From assembly GCA_964541605.1 (NCBI GenBank), contig CAZIQY010000023.1, positions 1-39,159 on the forward strand: 39,159 nucleotides of DNA. The letters run 5' to 3'. Source of the DNA: CAZIQY01 sp964541605. GTDB lineage: Bacteria > Desulfobacterota > Syntrophia > Syntrophales > UBA2185. The position numbers and the translations under genes were made by a program. The notes under the pieces were generated by a model that was given only the letters and a program-made list of their open reading frames with translations, searched no databases and was not told the origin of the DNA. Below, piece after piece: positions 32,219 to 39,159 of this stretch; the stretch's first letter is position 1, and every line of letters begins with the position of its first letter.

Positions 32219-33080
32219 CCACTCGTTTCTTCACCCTGCCGGTAGAAATCACTTTCGGAAAACCACCCGCCGATGAGGATATTTCCGAACAGGCCTCTTC
32301 TATCGTCAGAACGTTCGTTGAAACATCCCATCCCATCTGCCTGAGCTGCAGAAGAAGCTCTGTGACCTGTGGAATATGCAGTCCAAGGGTTTTCAGGTAG
32401 TCGATCCGCTTGAAGACTTCCTGCGGCACCTCGTTGAGCGATATGACCCCCCGATCCATCACCATGACGCGATCCGCATGGACGATTTCATTCATGTCAT
32501 GTGTAATGTGTATTATGGAAATCCCGTCTCTGTTCATTTTTCTCATAATATCCAGAACCCGCATTCTGCTGGACGGATCAAGACTGGCAGTGGGTTCATC
32601 GAGAGCAATATATCGGGGGTTCATGGCAAGAACGCCGGCAATGGATACCAGCCGTTTTTCGCCTCCGGAAAGGGTATGAGGGGGCCGTTTTGCGTAGTCC
32701 GTCATTCCTACCGTGGCAAGAGATGCCTCAACCCTTTCCTGAATCTCCCGGGAGGGGATGCCCAGATTCCCGGGGCCAAAAGCCACGTCTTCTTCAACGC
32801 TCATCCCGATGATCTGATTGTCCGGGTTCTGAAATACCATGCCCACGCTGCAGCGAATTTCTCTTACGGCCGCCGCGTCTTTCGTATTCATTCCATCCAC
32901 AAGCACATCTCCTTCTGCCGGGACAAAAAGAGCATTAAAATGCTTGATCAGCGTGGTTTTCCCGCAACCGTTCGGACCGATCAGGGCAATGTACTCCCCT
33001 TCGCCGATGGACATGTTCAAAGACCTCAGGACAGGATCATTCTGATCATATCGGTATGTGATGTTTTCTACATGTATCAT
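32205..33080 (-). CDS. ECF transporter ATPase (EcfA/BioM-like)
   Basis: 291 aa. Walker A GPNGCGKT is at 35-42, the Q-loop at MVFQNPDNQIIGMSVEEDVA, the signature LSGGEKR, Walker B YIALDEPTASLDP and the switch HITHDMNE. These are all intact. Only one ATPase is encoded here, so it probably works as a homodimer, as in BioMNY systems. It starts 4 nt after bioY. The C-terminal ~50 residues are less conserved and hydrophilic. Confidence 0.9.
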   Translation of the reverse strand: MIHVENITYRYDQNDPVLRSLNMSIGEGEYIALIGPNGCGKTTLIKHFNALFVPAEGDVLVDGMNTKDAAAVREIRCSVGMVFQNPDNQIIGMSVEEDVAFGPGNLGIPSREIQERVEASLATVGMTDYAKRPPHTLSGGEKRLVSIAGVLAMNPRYIALDEPTASLDPSSRMRVLDIMRKMNRDGISIIHITHDMNEIVHADRVMVMDRGVISLNEVPQEVFKRIDYLKTLGLHIPQVTELLLQLRQMGWDVSTNVLTIEEACSEISSSAGGFPKVISTGRVKKRVGENV

Positions 33081-33084
33081 GAAT

Positions 33085-33624
33085 CTATCGAATGTGTATT
33101 CTATCCCTTGTTTTAAGATAGATCAAGGATGCTAATACAATTTTTACAATATCGCCCGGAATGAAGGGCAGGGCGCCGACGATCACAGCTTTTTCTATAG
33201 AAAGCTTTGCGACCAGAGTCAGTTGAAGGATGCCCAGGACATATATAATCACCATTCCCGCCAGCATGGAGGCAACCACCCAGACAAGCCCCGGATTTTT
33301 TCTGACGGCGATCAGTTTTCCTACGACAAAAGCGGCCAGAACAAATCCGAACAGGTAGCCGCCTGTCGGGCCAAAAAGTACACCCAGACCGGCTTTCCCT
33401 CCGGCAAAAACCGGCAGGCCGATAACCCCCAAAAGGATATAAACCACCTGACTCAATGCTCCCAGATAGCCGCCAAGGAGTGCTCCGGCCAGGTTAAGAA
33501 AAAGGGTCTGGAGCGTAATCGGTACCGGAGGCAGCGGAATGATGATATACGCCCCGATGGCAGTCAATGCTCCAAACATGGACGCATAGACCATGCCCTG
33601 TAATGATGTTCTCTCGGGAGTCAA
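33085..33624 (-). CDS. bioY: Biotin-specific S component BioY
   Basis: About 179 aa. Start at one of two adjacent TTG codons (33627 or 33624) is proposed because AAAGGAG lies 5-8 nt upstream; the frame can be opened to 33669, but that part has no ribosome site. The family signature IPLPPVPITLQTLFLNLAGA is followed by GGYLGALSQVVYILLGVIGL and FGPTGGYLFGFVLAAF, with about six membrane helices. BioY binds biotin and moves it across the membrane with EcfA and EcfT. First gene of a four-gene operon (bioY, ATPase, EcfT, rnd). No clear BirA operator was found upstream. Confidence 0.9.
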   Translation of the reverse strand: MTPERTSLQGMVYASMFGALTAIGAYIIIPLPPVPITLQTLFLNLAGALLGGYLGALSQVVYILLGVIGLPVFAGGKAGLGVLFGPTGGYLFGFVLAAFVVGKLIAVRKNPGLVWVVASMLAGMVIIYVLGILQLTLVAKLSIEKAVIVGALPFIPGDIVKIVLASLIYLKTRDRIHIR

Positions 33625-33748
33625 CAATAAGTCTCCTTTTGCAATATTATTACTATCGGCGATCAGCAATCAGTTGACAGACTTAAAACAAGCAGAATTT
33701 TTAAAGGAAGGCTGAACCATGAATTTTCAATAATGTCAAGATAATTCA

Positions 33749-33778
33749 TTGACAAGCGATTTATCTTTGTCCTATATT
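33749..33778 (+). promoter_or_regulatory. Promoter of the 728-aa AOR gene
   Basis: TTGACA at 33749-33754, an 18-nt spacer and TATATT at 33773-33778 on the plus strand give a predicted leader of about 100 nt. A small CCGGCGG-like stem with a T-run at ~33833-33845 may lie in the leader. Confidence 0.6.
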
Positions 33779-33883
33779 GGCACGCTTTAAAAATGGCAAA
33801 TGATTACGAGACCGTAAACAGCCATCGACCATGCCGGCGGTTTTTAGTCGAAAAATATTAATTTCTTACAAAGGAAAAGGGAA

Positions 33884-36070
33884 ATGAAATTTACAAAAAA
33901 ACACCTCTCTCATGGCTACTCAAACAGAATCCTTGCCATCGATCTTGGAAACGGTACCCTTCAGACCGTGAAGCTTGATCCACAGATCCGGGACTTTTTT
34001 ATCGGGGGTCGGGGACTGGGATTATACCTTCTTCATAAAAAAATCTCCTTGAAAACAGCCCCCCATGATCCGGAAAATCCCCTGATATTTTCACCGGGCC
34101 CGCTGGGAGGCATTCCGCAATTCCCGGGAACGAGCAAGTGCATGGCCATCTCATTATCGCCCCTTACGGGCATTCCCGGCGTTTCCAATTTCGGAGGCCA
34201 TTTCGGCGCCTACATCAAGTACGCCGGTTTCGATGCCCTCGAAATAACGGGAAAAGCCGCAAAGGATACGATGATCATCATCGATAGTTTCAAAGGTGAG
34301 GCATCCCTGACGGAAGCTCCCGCCATCGACCACGTCTTCGACCTGGAAAAAGTCATCACCGACAGGTTTGTCCAGGCAAGTCATGACAAGAAGGACATCG
34401 TTTTTCTGACAACGGGTATCGGCGCCGCCAACACAACCTATGGATGCATCAACAGCCATTATTTCGACGCCACCAAAATCATGAACGGGACAAAAGGATT
34501 CTTTCGGACAAAGCAGGCAGGCAGAACCGGTCTCGGCACGGTCATGATGGATAAAAAAATCAGAGCCATTGTTGTTCTCGCAGAATATCCAAGAGGCGAA
34601 AATCCCTATGGAGCGGCTGACTGGAAAAAGGTCAAGAGATCAGGAGCGAAACTATCAAAAGTAGTCAGGGAAGTTGATCCCGTATCCTTGAAGATGCACC
34701 GCAAGGGCAGTGCAGGCCTTATCAACTTCATGAACAAGGACGCGTATCAATCTCTCCCTGTGAACAATTATCAGTTGGGTTCCGACCCGCGGGCGGAGAA
34801 GATCAGCGGTAAATTCTACGCGGAGAACCTGTTCGATCACCGGGGCATGGACGGGTGTTTCCCCGGCTGCAGTCTGCAATGCACGAAAGGCGGCATGGTG
34901 ACCCTGACCGTTGGGGAACAAAAAGGCAGGACAGTCTGGGTTGACGGACCCGAGTATGAAACGGCGGCCGGCTTTGGCTCCAATCTGGGCATGTGGAACG
35001 CAGAATTCATTATGGAGGCCAACTGGCATTGCGACAATTACGGTATTGATACCATCACCGCTGCCGTCATCATGGCCTTCCTGATGGAATGCTTCCAGAG
35101 AGGATATCTGACAAAAGAAGATACAGACGGGTTCACGCTGACATGGGGAGATGAAAAAGCGGCGCTGGAGTTCATCCACCACATTGCCCTCAGGGAGACG
35201 GAATTCGCAAAAGTGGCGGGAAAAGGCATGCTCCATATGGTCCACTGGATCTCGGACAAATACGTCAAAAGAACCGGGGAAAAAGACCCGAAAGAAGAAC
35301 TCCTGCGCTTTGCCATGCAGGCGAAGGGTCTCCCCTTTTCCCTTTACAGGACACATCGATCGCTGTCCATGCAGGGGTCCTACGCCGCCGCCAGCGATAT
35401 CGGGGCTCATCATGCCGCGGCATGGCTCATCAAGGTTGATCTGCTGGGCGCATTCCCTACCCTCCAGGATAAAGCCAGGGCGTTGATCACGTATCCGAGA
35501 GTCCGTCTGGGCAATGACAACATGGGCCTGTGCAAGCTGCCCTGGGTCGATGTCTTCAATCCCGAATCCGAAAAAATGACGCAAACAGACAAATTTATCA
35601 ATCCGGCTTCTCAGGAAATATACGCGGATTTCTACAACGGGATGCTGGGGACAAATATGACCTGGGAAAAGATATTTGAGCAAACGGACCGGGATATCAA
35701 TCTGCAGCGGGTCATGAATGCCATGGTCTTCGGTGAAGAGACCGGTAAAAATGACTGGGTTCCGGACAGGGCCATCGGACCGACGGACGATGATCTCTAT
35801 GACGCCGAAAAGGCGTATCACGACGGAGAACTCAGCGCCATACTGGGAAAATCCCCGGAAGAAATCCAGAAAATGCAAACAGGGGAAAAACGGATAATGC
35901 TCATGCAGCACAGAAAAGAACAATTACTGAAATTGGTCCAGGCGTATTATCGTGAGCGCGGCTGGAACGCCTCCGGAATACCGACCGTCGATACCCTGAA
36001 AAAAATCGGATTATGGCAATTTCTTTCCGAGGAAACAAAAACCGGAATCGCCAGGCTGAACGGGCAATAA
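33884..36070 (+). CDS. Large AOR-family oxidoreductase
   Basis: 728 aa, about 120 longer than the other AOR in the window. The first domain is typical (SNRILAIDLGNGTLQTVKLD, FSPGPLGGIPQFPGTSK, YAGFDALEITGKA). The cluster ligands read GCFPGCSLQC (C-x3-C-x3-C), wider than the usual C-x2-C-x3-C, and the last Cys is probably in NMGLCKLPW at ~547. DGPEYETAAGFGSNLGMWN and GIDTITAAVIMAFLMECFQ mark the cofactor region. The C-terminal ~120 residues are charged and helical. The ribosome site AAGGAAAAGGG precedes the ATG. There is no ferredoxin partner next to it, unlike the AOR at 26675-28498. Substrate unknown; the cluster spacing suggests the YdhV-like branch. Confidence 0.85.
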   Translation: MKFTKKHLSHGYSNRILAIDLGNGTLQTVKLDPQIRDFFIGGRGLGLYLLHKKISLKTAPHDPENPLIFSPGPLGGIPQFPGTSKCMAISLSPLTGIPGVSNFGGHFGAYIKYAGFDALEITGKAAKDTMIIIDSFKGEASLTEAPAIDHVFDLEKVITDRFVQASHDKKDIVFLTTGIGAANTTYGCINSHYFDATKIMNGTKGFFRTKQAGRTGLGTVMMDKKIRAIVVLAEYPRGENPYGAADWKKVKRSGAKLSKVVREVDPVSLKMHRKGSAGLINFMNKDAYQSLPVNNYQLGSDPRAEKISGKFYAENLFDHRGMDGCFPGCSLQCTKGGMVTLTVGEQKGRTVWVDGPEYETAAGFGSNLGMWNAEFIMEANWHCDNYGIDTITAAVIMAFLMECFQRGYLTKEDTDGFTLTWGDEKAALEFIHHIALRETEFAKVAGKGMLHMVHWISDKYVKRTGEKDPKEELLRFAMQAKGLPFSLYRTHRSLSMQGSYAAASDIGAHHAAAWLIKVDLLGAFPTLQDKARALITYPRVRLGNDNMGLCKLPWVDVFNPESEKMTQTDKFINPASQEIYADFYNGMLGTNMTWEKIFEQTDRDINLQRVMNAMVFGEETGKNDWVPDRAIGPTDDDLYDAEKAYHDGELSAILGKSPEEIQKMQTGEKRIMLMQHRKEQLLKLVQAYYRERGWNASGIPTVDTLKKIGLWQFLSEETKTGIARLNGQ

Positions 36071-36083
36071 CGGACAGGTTATT
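36066..36083 (+). terminator. Weak terminator after the 728-aa AOR gene
   Basis: AATAAC (36066-36071) pairs with GTTATT (36078-36083) across the stop codon region, followed by ATCCTTTT. The stem is short and AT-rich, so the call is tentative. Confidence 0.4.
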
Positions 36084-36087
36084 ATCC

Positions 36088-36439
36088 TTTTAAATTCCAG
36101 TGCATCCACCTGCGCGCTCAGCCTTTCCGCCACATCCTTCATCCTTCGCCCGAAAACGCCATTGACGGCGATGAATACCTTATCCCCCGGCTCCACGAGG
36201 TTCACGAAACAGGCCTCCATTCCGGCGGAGCCCGTACCGGACAGGGGCAGCGTCAACTTATTTTTCGTATTCATGATCTCCTGGAGCATTTCCTTTAGAC
36301 TATCCATGATTTTCAGAAAATACGGGTCCAGTTGACCCAGCGTTTTCCGGCTCAATGCCGAATAGACTTCCGGAGGCATACAAGAGGGCCCGGATCCCAT
36401 GAGCAACACCTCTTCAATTCCTTTCAGCTGATTTTCCAT
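36088..36439 (-). pseudogene. Truncated class V aminotransferase (serine-glyoxylate type)
   Basis: About 117 residues of a PLP enzyme remain: LLMGSGPSCMPPEVYSAL, a GTGSAGMEACFVNLVEPGDK loop (phosphate-binding region) and FIAVNGVFGRRMKDVAERLS. After VDALEF the family sequence stops, and the frame reads on through the antisense of the AOR 3' end. The lysine that binds PLP lies in the missing two thirds, so no active enzyme is possible. The breakpoint near 36085-36095 lies next to the AOR gene, suggesting a deletion or insertion that joined the two. Confidence 0.75.
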
Positions 36440-36497
36440 ATAAGTCTCCTGTCGGATTGTTTGCGATTTGATACATAAAATGGGGCACTAAGCAAAA

Positions 36498-36526
36498 ATC
36501 AGCCGGAGCGTAGCGATCGGCTGGAT
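36498..36526 (-). terminator. Terminator of vapBC
   Basis: CAGCCG and CGGCTG form a stem with a 12-nt loop (36500-36523), followed on the minus strand by ATTTTTG. It lies ~26 nt after the vapC stop. Confidence 0.6.
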
Positions 36527-36551
36527 TGCTTTTGTTATCAATTTTTGTTTT

Positions 36552-36908
36552 CTAAAATTTAATATGCAGGCTGTCAGCTGCTTGTGCCAGTTTCTTATCA
36601 AATGTCCAAAATGGAATGCCCGTTAATACAGCGGATGCAATCAGTTGAACATCCACATAGCCTATACCTTTTCCCATTAAACGGTTATTCTCAATAAAGG
36701 ATAATACTTCTTCATGTTCTGCTTCAATGCTCATTGGTAGCAATTGAAGAAAAGAAAGTATAACGGATCTGTCCGTTAGATTTCCACAAGCCAGTTCCCC
36801 GACTATTAATGGATGGCATAATACCGCACCGTTATGGAGCAAATTGGCCAATTCAGCATTCCCATCTCGTAAATGCGAGACCCAAACAGACGTGTCCACC
36901 AGAACCAT
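36552..36908 (-). CDS. vapC: VapC-type PIN-domain toxin
   Basis: 118 aa. The four acidic residues of PIN nucleases are all present: D5 (MVLVDTSVW), E38 (VGELACG), D86 (GYVDVQLI) and D104 (TFDKKLAQ). VapC toxins are Mg-dependent RNases that cut tRNA or rRNA and are held inactive by VapB. The start follows the antitoxin stop by 6 nt. Length and motifs indicate an intact gene. Confidence 0.85.
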   Translation of the reverse strand: MVLVDTSVWVSHLRDGNAELANLLHNGAVLCHPLIVGELACGNLTDRSVILSFLQLLPMSIEAEHEEVLSFIENNRLMGKGIGYVDVQLIASAVLTGIPFWTFDKKLAQAADSLHIKF

Positions 36909-36914
36909 GAGTTG

Positions 36915-37106
36915 TTATGCTCCTTTTCTTCTTGGTATTTCCTGAAGCTGTTTTTGAGTTCCACCCAGCTTTGCAAGCCTCCGAGCGCTTTCCCTGGCAA
37001 TAAGCGCTTCTAAGCCTAATTTAACGAGTGCTGTTTTCTCTTTAATTCCAGTAATTTTAATTGCTTTGTCGAGTAAATTATCTTCAATGTTCAGCGTTGT
37101 TCTCAT
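36915..37106 (-). CDS. vapB: VapB-type ribbon-helix-helix antitoxin
   Basis: 63 aa. The N-terminus MRTTLNIEDNLLDKAIKITG is a ribbon-helix-helix DNA-binding segment, and the C-terminal RRLAKLGGTQKQLQEIPRRK is the toxin-binding tail of VapB/DUF2191 antitoxins. GAGGTGATAGC before the ATG gives a good ribosome site. It is the first gene of the pair. An imperfect palindrome region rich in CATA/TATG words upstream is the likely autoregulatory operator. Confidence 0.8.
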   Translation of the reverse strand: MRTTLNIEDNLLDKAIKITGIKEKTALVKLGLEALIARESARRLAKLGGTQKQLQEIPRRKGA

Positions 37107-37133
37107 GCTATCACCTCATACAAATATGATGCC

Positions 37134-37164
37134 ATAGTATGTACATATTATGCATATATGTCAA
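37134..37164 (-). promoter_or_regulatory. vapBC promoter candidate
   Basis: TTGACA (37164-37159) and TACTAT (37139-37134) lie on the minus strand with a long 19-nt spacer. The -35 box begins 16 bp from the 3' end of the group II intron. Confidence 0.45.
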
Positions 37165-37190
37165 GGATATTTTTTGCTAATCGGGATAGG

Positions 37191-37252
37191 GAGGAGCCTC
37201 GCGACTCCCCTCCTCCCACGCCACCGGGCATACGGATCACGTACCACGGCGG
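37191..37252 (-). ncRNA. Group II intron domains V and VI
   Basis: Domain V: CCGCCG pairs with CGGTGG (37252-37247 with 37226-37221) around a GTACG-tgat-CCGTAT upper stem. Domain VI: GAGGAGGGGAG pairs with CTCCTC (37215-37191), followed by the branch-point A and the 3' end. Both appear intact, so the RNA may still splice if a maturase is supplied. Confidence 0.7.
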
Positions 37253-37261
37253 TTCGGTTGA

Positions 37262-38563
37262 TTAAGTCGGTTTAATGAACAGCCTCGGCAATCCCAGTTC
37301 TGCAAAATATTTTGCAGGCAGGGCAAATGCCAATCCCGGGCTTCGACTTAGCCTCCAAGGGCCGTGTGCCGATTTTGCCGTATTCCATGCAAGATCGCTG
37401 CTTACTCCGAGCTTCTTTAACTCCCGGTAACCGCGGCGACCCCATTGCTTCCAAAGGTAACATCGAAGGCGTCGCTTTACCCATGAGTACAGCTCTCTCA
37501 GAATGTAACGTATCTCGGTAAAATTGAAATACACCTGCCAGCCCAACATATACCGGCAAAGCTCTTTCACGATTGCTTCGATACGTCTACCGCGAACACG
37601 ACGGGTAATTTCTCTGATCCTGTCCTTGAATCGCTTGACCGCTTTCTCGCTGATTCGCCTGTTCAGCTTCCAACTGAAAGTGAACCCCAGAAACTGACGT
37701 TTCCAAGGCCGGTCTACCGCACTCTTTGCCTCATTTACCGCAAGCTTTAAGTGCTTTCCCAGATATCGACTGATACTGCTGAGAACCCTCATCCCTGCTC
37801 GTTTGCTTCTGACATAAATATTCGCGTCATCTGCATAGCGAACAAATCAATGGCCTCGACGTTCCAGCTCCCGATCCAAATTATCAAGCATCAGGTTCGC
37901 CAACAAGGGAGACAAAGGACCTCCTTGCGGCGTTCCCATATCCGGCTTCATCAGCTTGCCTTCATGGGCTATGCCGGATCGCAGAAAACGAAGAATCAGA
38001 TTTATTACACGCTTGCCGCTGATGCGTTTCCCGACCGCACTCATCACCTTGTCATGATTTACTCGGTCGAAAAATTTTTCCAAGTCCATATCAACACCCC
38101 AGAGATATCCCTGTTTGAGATATTCCTGAGATCGGCTGATGGCTTGGTGGGCGCTCCTTTTGGGTCTAAATCCAAAACTGGATTCAGAGAAGGTCGCGTC
38201 CCACTCTTGCTGCAATACTTGCAATAATGCCTGCTGGATAAATCGATCCAGCACAGTGGGGATACCCAGTTTGCGTATCCCGCCTCCGGGTTTGGGTATT
38301 TCAACACGCTTGACTGCTCGCGGCTCATAGGCGCCGCTAATCAAGTGCTCACGAATCTCCAGCCATTCCCGCTTCAGATAGTTTGGCAGTGCTTCCACCG
38401 TCATTCCATCTATGCCGGGAGCGCCTCCATTGCGCTTTACGTTGCGAAGGGCAGTCAACAGGTTCTCCCTGTCAACCACCTTCTCCATGAGCCGTTCATC
38501 TTCGACCGGACTGGCGGTGTCGGCTTTCGTCGTGAATAATCCACCCTTAATCTCAAAGGGCAA
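37262..38563 (-). pseudogene. Group II intron reverse transcriptase/maturase with an in-frame TGA
   Basis: The frame runs 434 codons. Codons from ~26 (MEKVVDRENLLTALRNVKRN) to ~238 hold RT blocks GGAPGIDGMTV, PKPGGGIRKLGIPTV, FGFRPKRSAHQAI, GVDMDLEKFFDRVNHD and GTPQGGPLSPLLANL. TGA at 37849-37847 interrupts ERRGH-stop-FVRYADDANIYV. The same frame then gives the catalytic YADD, the maturase domain (FLGFTFSWKLNRRISEKAV, RYMLGWQVYF) and the end NTAKSAHGPWRLSRSP. Relatives usually have Arg at the stop position, so CGA to TGA is the simplest cause. A product ending at residue 238 would lack the YADD active site. The upstream start is uncertain (TTG 38563 or ATG 38488). Confidence 0.85.
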
Positions 38564-39159
38564 TCACAATTGTCTTGCCGGTCTAATATTCACGCGTCTT
38601 CTGTCCCGCAATCCTATCTTTTAATCCCTTCTCAGGGAACCGTTCAGGTCTTCAGAGGCGGCATAACATCAATCTCCTTCCGTTTAGGCCGAGAGTTTCC
38701 GTCACCTGCTCTTTCGATTGCAGGGCGGGTGCCTAGTTCGTCCATGCTTCCAAAGCTGATGCCTGTTTCTTTCCTCCTAATATGCCTTCTGCTGACTTCT
38801 GCACAGCGTTCAGAATGGATTACTCCATCCTCAGTCCCAAAAGGACACTGTACAGATCTCCCAGGGTAAGACACGTAGCTTTCGATGCGTAAGCGCCGGA
38901 TTTATAAAGCACACCCCTCTGCAGATGGAGGACTTCGCAGTCACGTGCCTGCTCGTCCCGGGTGTACCACACCTCATATCCGGTTCCTGTACGTCGCCCC
39001 GCATCTTTGGATTGGGCTTCCTTCATACCCCGCCTCACGACGACGCCTTTGCCCTTCTCCTATCCTTCGGCTCTGCGAATACCTGGCGTGAGGACTTACA
39101 CCTCACTAGTATCTACTTGCATAAATTAGAGAACTTGTTTTCAGGTTTTACGTTCTTTA

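Larger units (their letters stand above)
37180..39159 (-). mobile_element. Group II intron, 5' end beyond the window
   Basis: The element reads leftwards. It contains intron 5' RNA sequence (~38564-39159, including a gaggtgtaagtcctcac loop typical of domain I), the RT frame, and domains V and VI. The 3' end is placed at 37180, where the sequence ends ...CTATCCCGAT with a bulged A 7 nt before the end. The RT lacks an endonuclease domain, as in bacterial class C introns. The many short frames in 38570-39091 are intron RNA, not genes. Confidence 0.8.

Noticed and set aside
33779..33883. Moco/Tuco riboswitch in the leader of the large AOR gene
   Set aside because: The leader is only ~100 nt and I could not recognise the conserved core; a covariance-model search would be needed.
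34655..35923. 422-aa minus-strand frame opposite the large AOR gene
   Set aside because: It is antisense to a well-supported AOR gene, has no recognisable motif and is explained by codon bias of the sense strand.
37847..37849. TGA in the intron RT read as selenocysteine
   Set aside because: The residue is Arg in relatives, no selenocysteine insertion element is evident just downstream, and the window's formate dehydrogenase is a Cys type. A point mutation is simpler.
38570..39091. Several short frames upstream of the intron RT
   Set aside because: This is the structured 5' RNA part of the group II intron; the frames have no protein features.

Overview
The window reads as part of the chromosome of an anaerobic bacterium. 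The best fit is a Desulfobacterota (deltaproteobacterial), Syntrophales- or Desulfobacterales-like organism. The grounds are three aldehyde:ferredoxin oxidoreductase (AOR)-family genes, a cysteine-type formate dehydrogenase, Hdr/Mvh-type flavin and iron-sulfur proteins, NapG/NapH-like quinone-linked ferredoxins, and short dispersed palindromic repeats in the gaps. The taxon is an inference from gene content only.

Left part (1-14,000), accessory and defence-like, nearly all on the minus strand. An XRE-ImmA metallopeptidase regulator overlaps a PIN-like ORF that runs off the left edge. An RNase H-fold protein and a small remnant ORF follow. Then come two SNF2 helicase -> Fic pairs: helicase A (1143 aa, DUF3883-like C-terminus) with Fic A, and helicase B (broken by one in-frame TAA) with Fic B. 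An AlbA_2/Schlafen-type DNA-binding protein and a stray copy of its C-terminal winged helix lie between the pairs. The two helicases are different proteins, yet both sit behind a homologous block of about 200-250 bp with the same -35/-10 promoter spacing and the same CCCCG/CGGGG hairpin.

Centre (14,265-30,511), energy metabolism. In transcription order on the minus strand: cytochrome P460-like protein, Tat-signal ferredoxin, AOR; a terminator; then NapG-like ferredoxin, two HdrA-like flavoproteins, MvhD, a 4Fe-4S dicluster protein, FdhA, an HdrC-like protein, a ferredoxin-NapH fusion, a compact AOR-like protein, a TM1586-type nitroreductase and a PfkB kinase. Many joints overlap by a few bases. 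The set resembles Hdr-Fdh electron-bifurcating complexes and the class II benzoyl-CoA reductase (Bam) complex, but I see no HdrB. A ModE-type HTH protein is divergently encoded, with a strong palindrome between the two directions.

Right part (30,549-39,159). A biotin ECF transporter operon (bioY, ATPase, EcfT) overlaps an RNase D gene. A second, 728-aa AOR-family gene runs on the plus strand and ends against a truncated class V aminotransferase. A vapBC pair follows, and then a group II intron whose reverse transcriptase has an in-frame TGA next to its YADD motif. The intron continues past the right edge.

How they work together (inference): formate or a reduced carrier would feed FdhA, HdrA and MvhD; NapG/NapH-type proteins would link to the membrane; and the AORs would be the tungsten- or molybdenum-dependent redox partners. 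I saw no rRNA, tRNA or CRISPR array.
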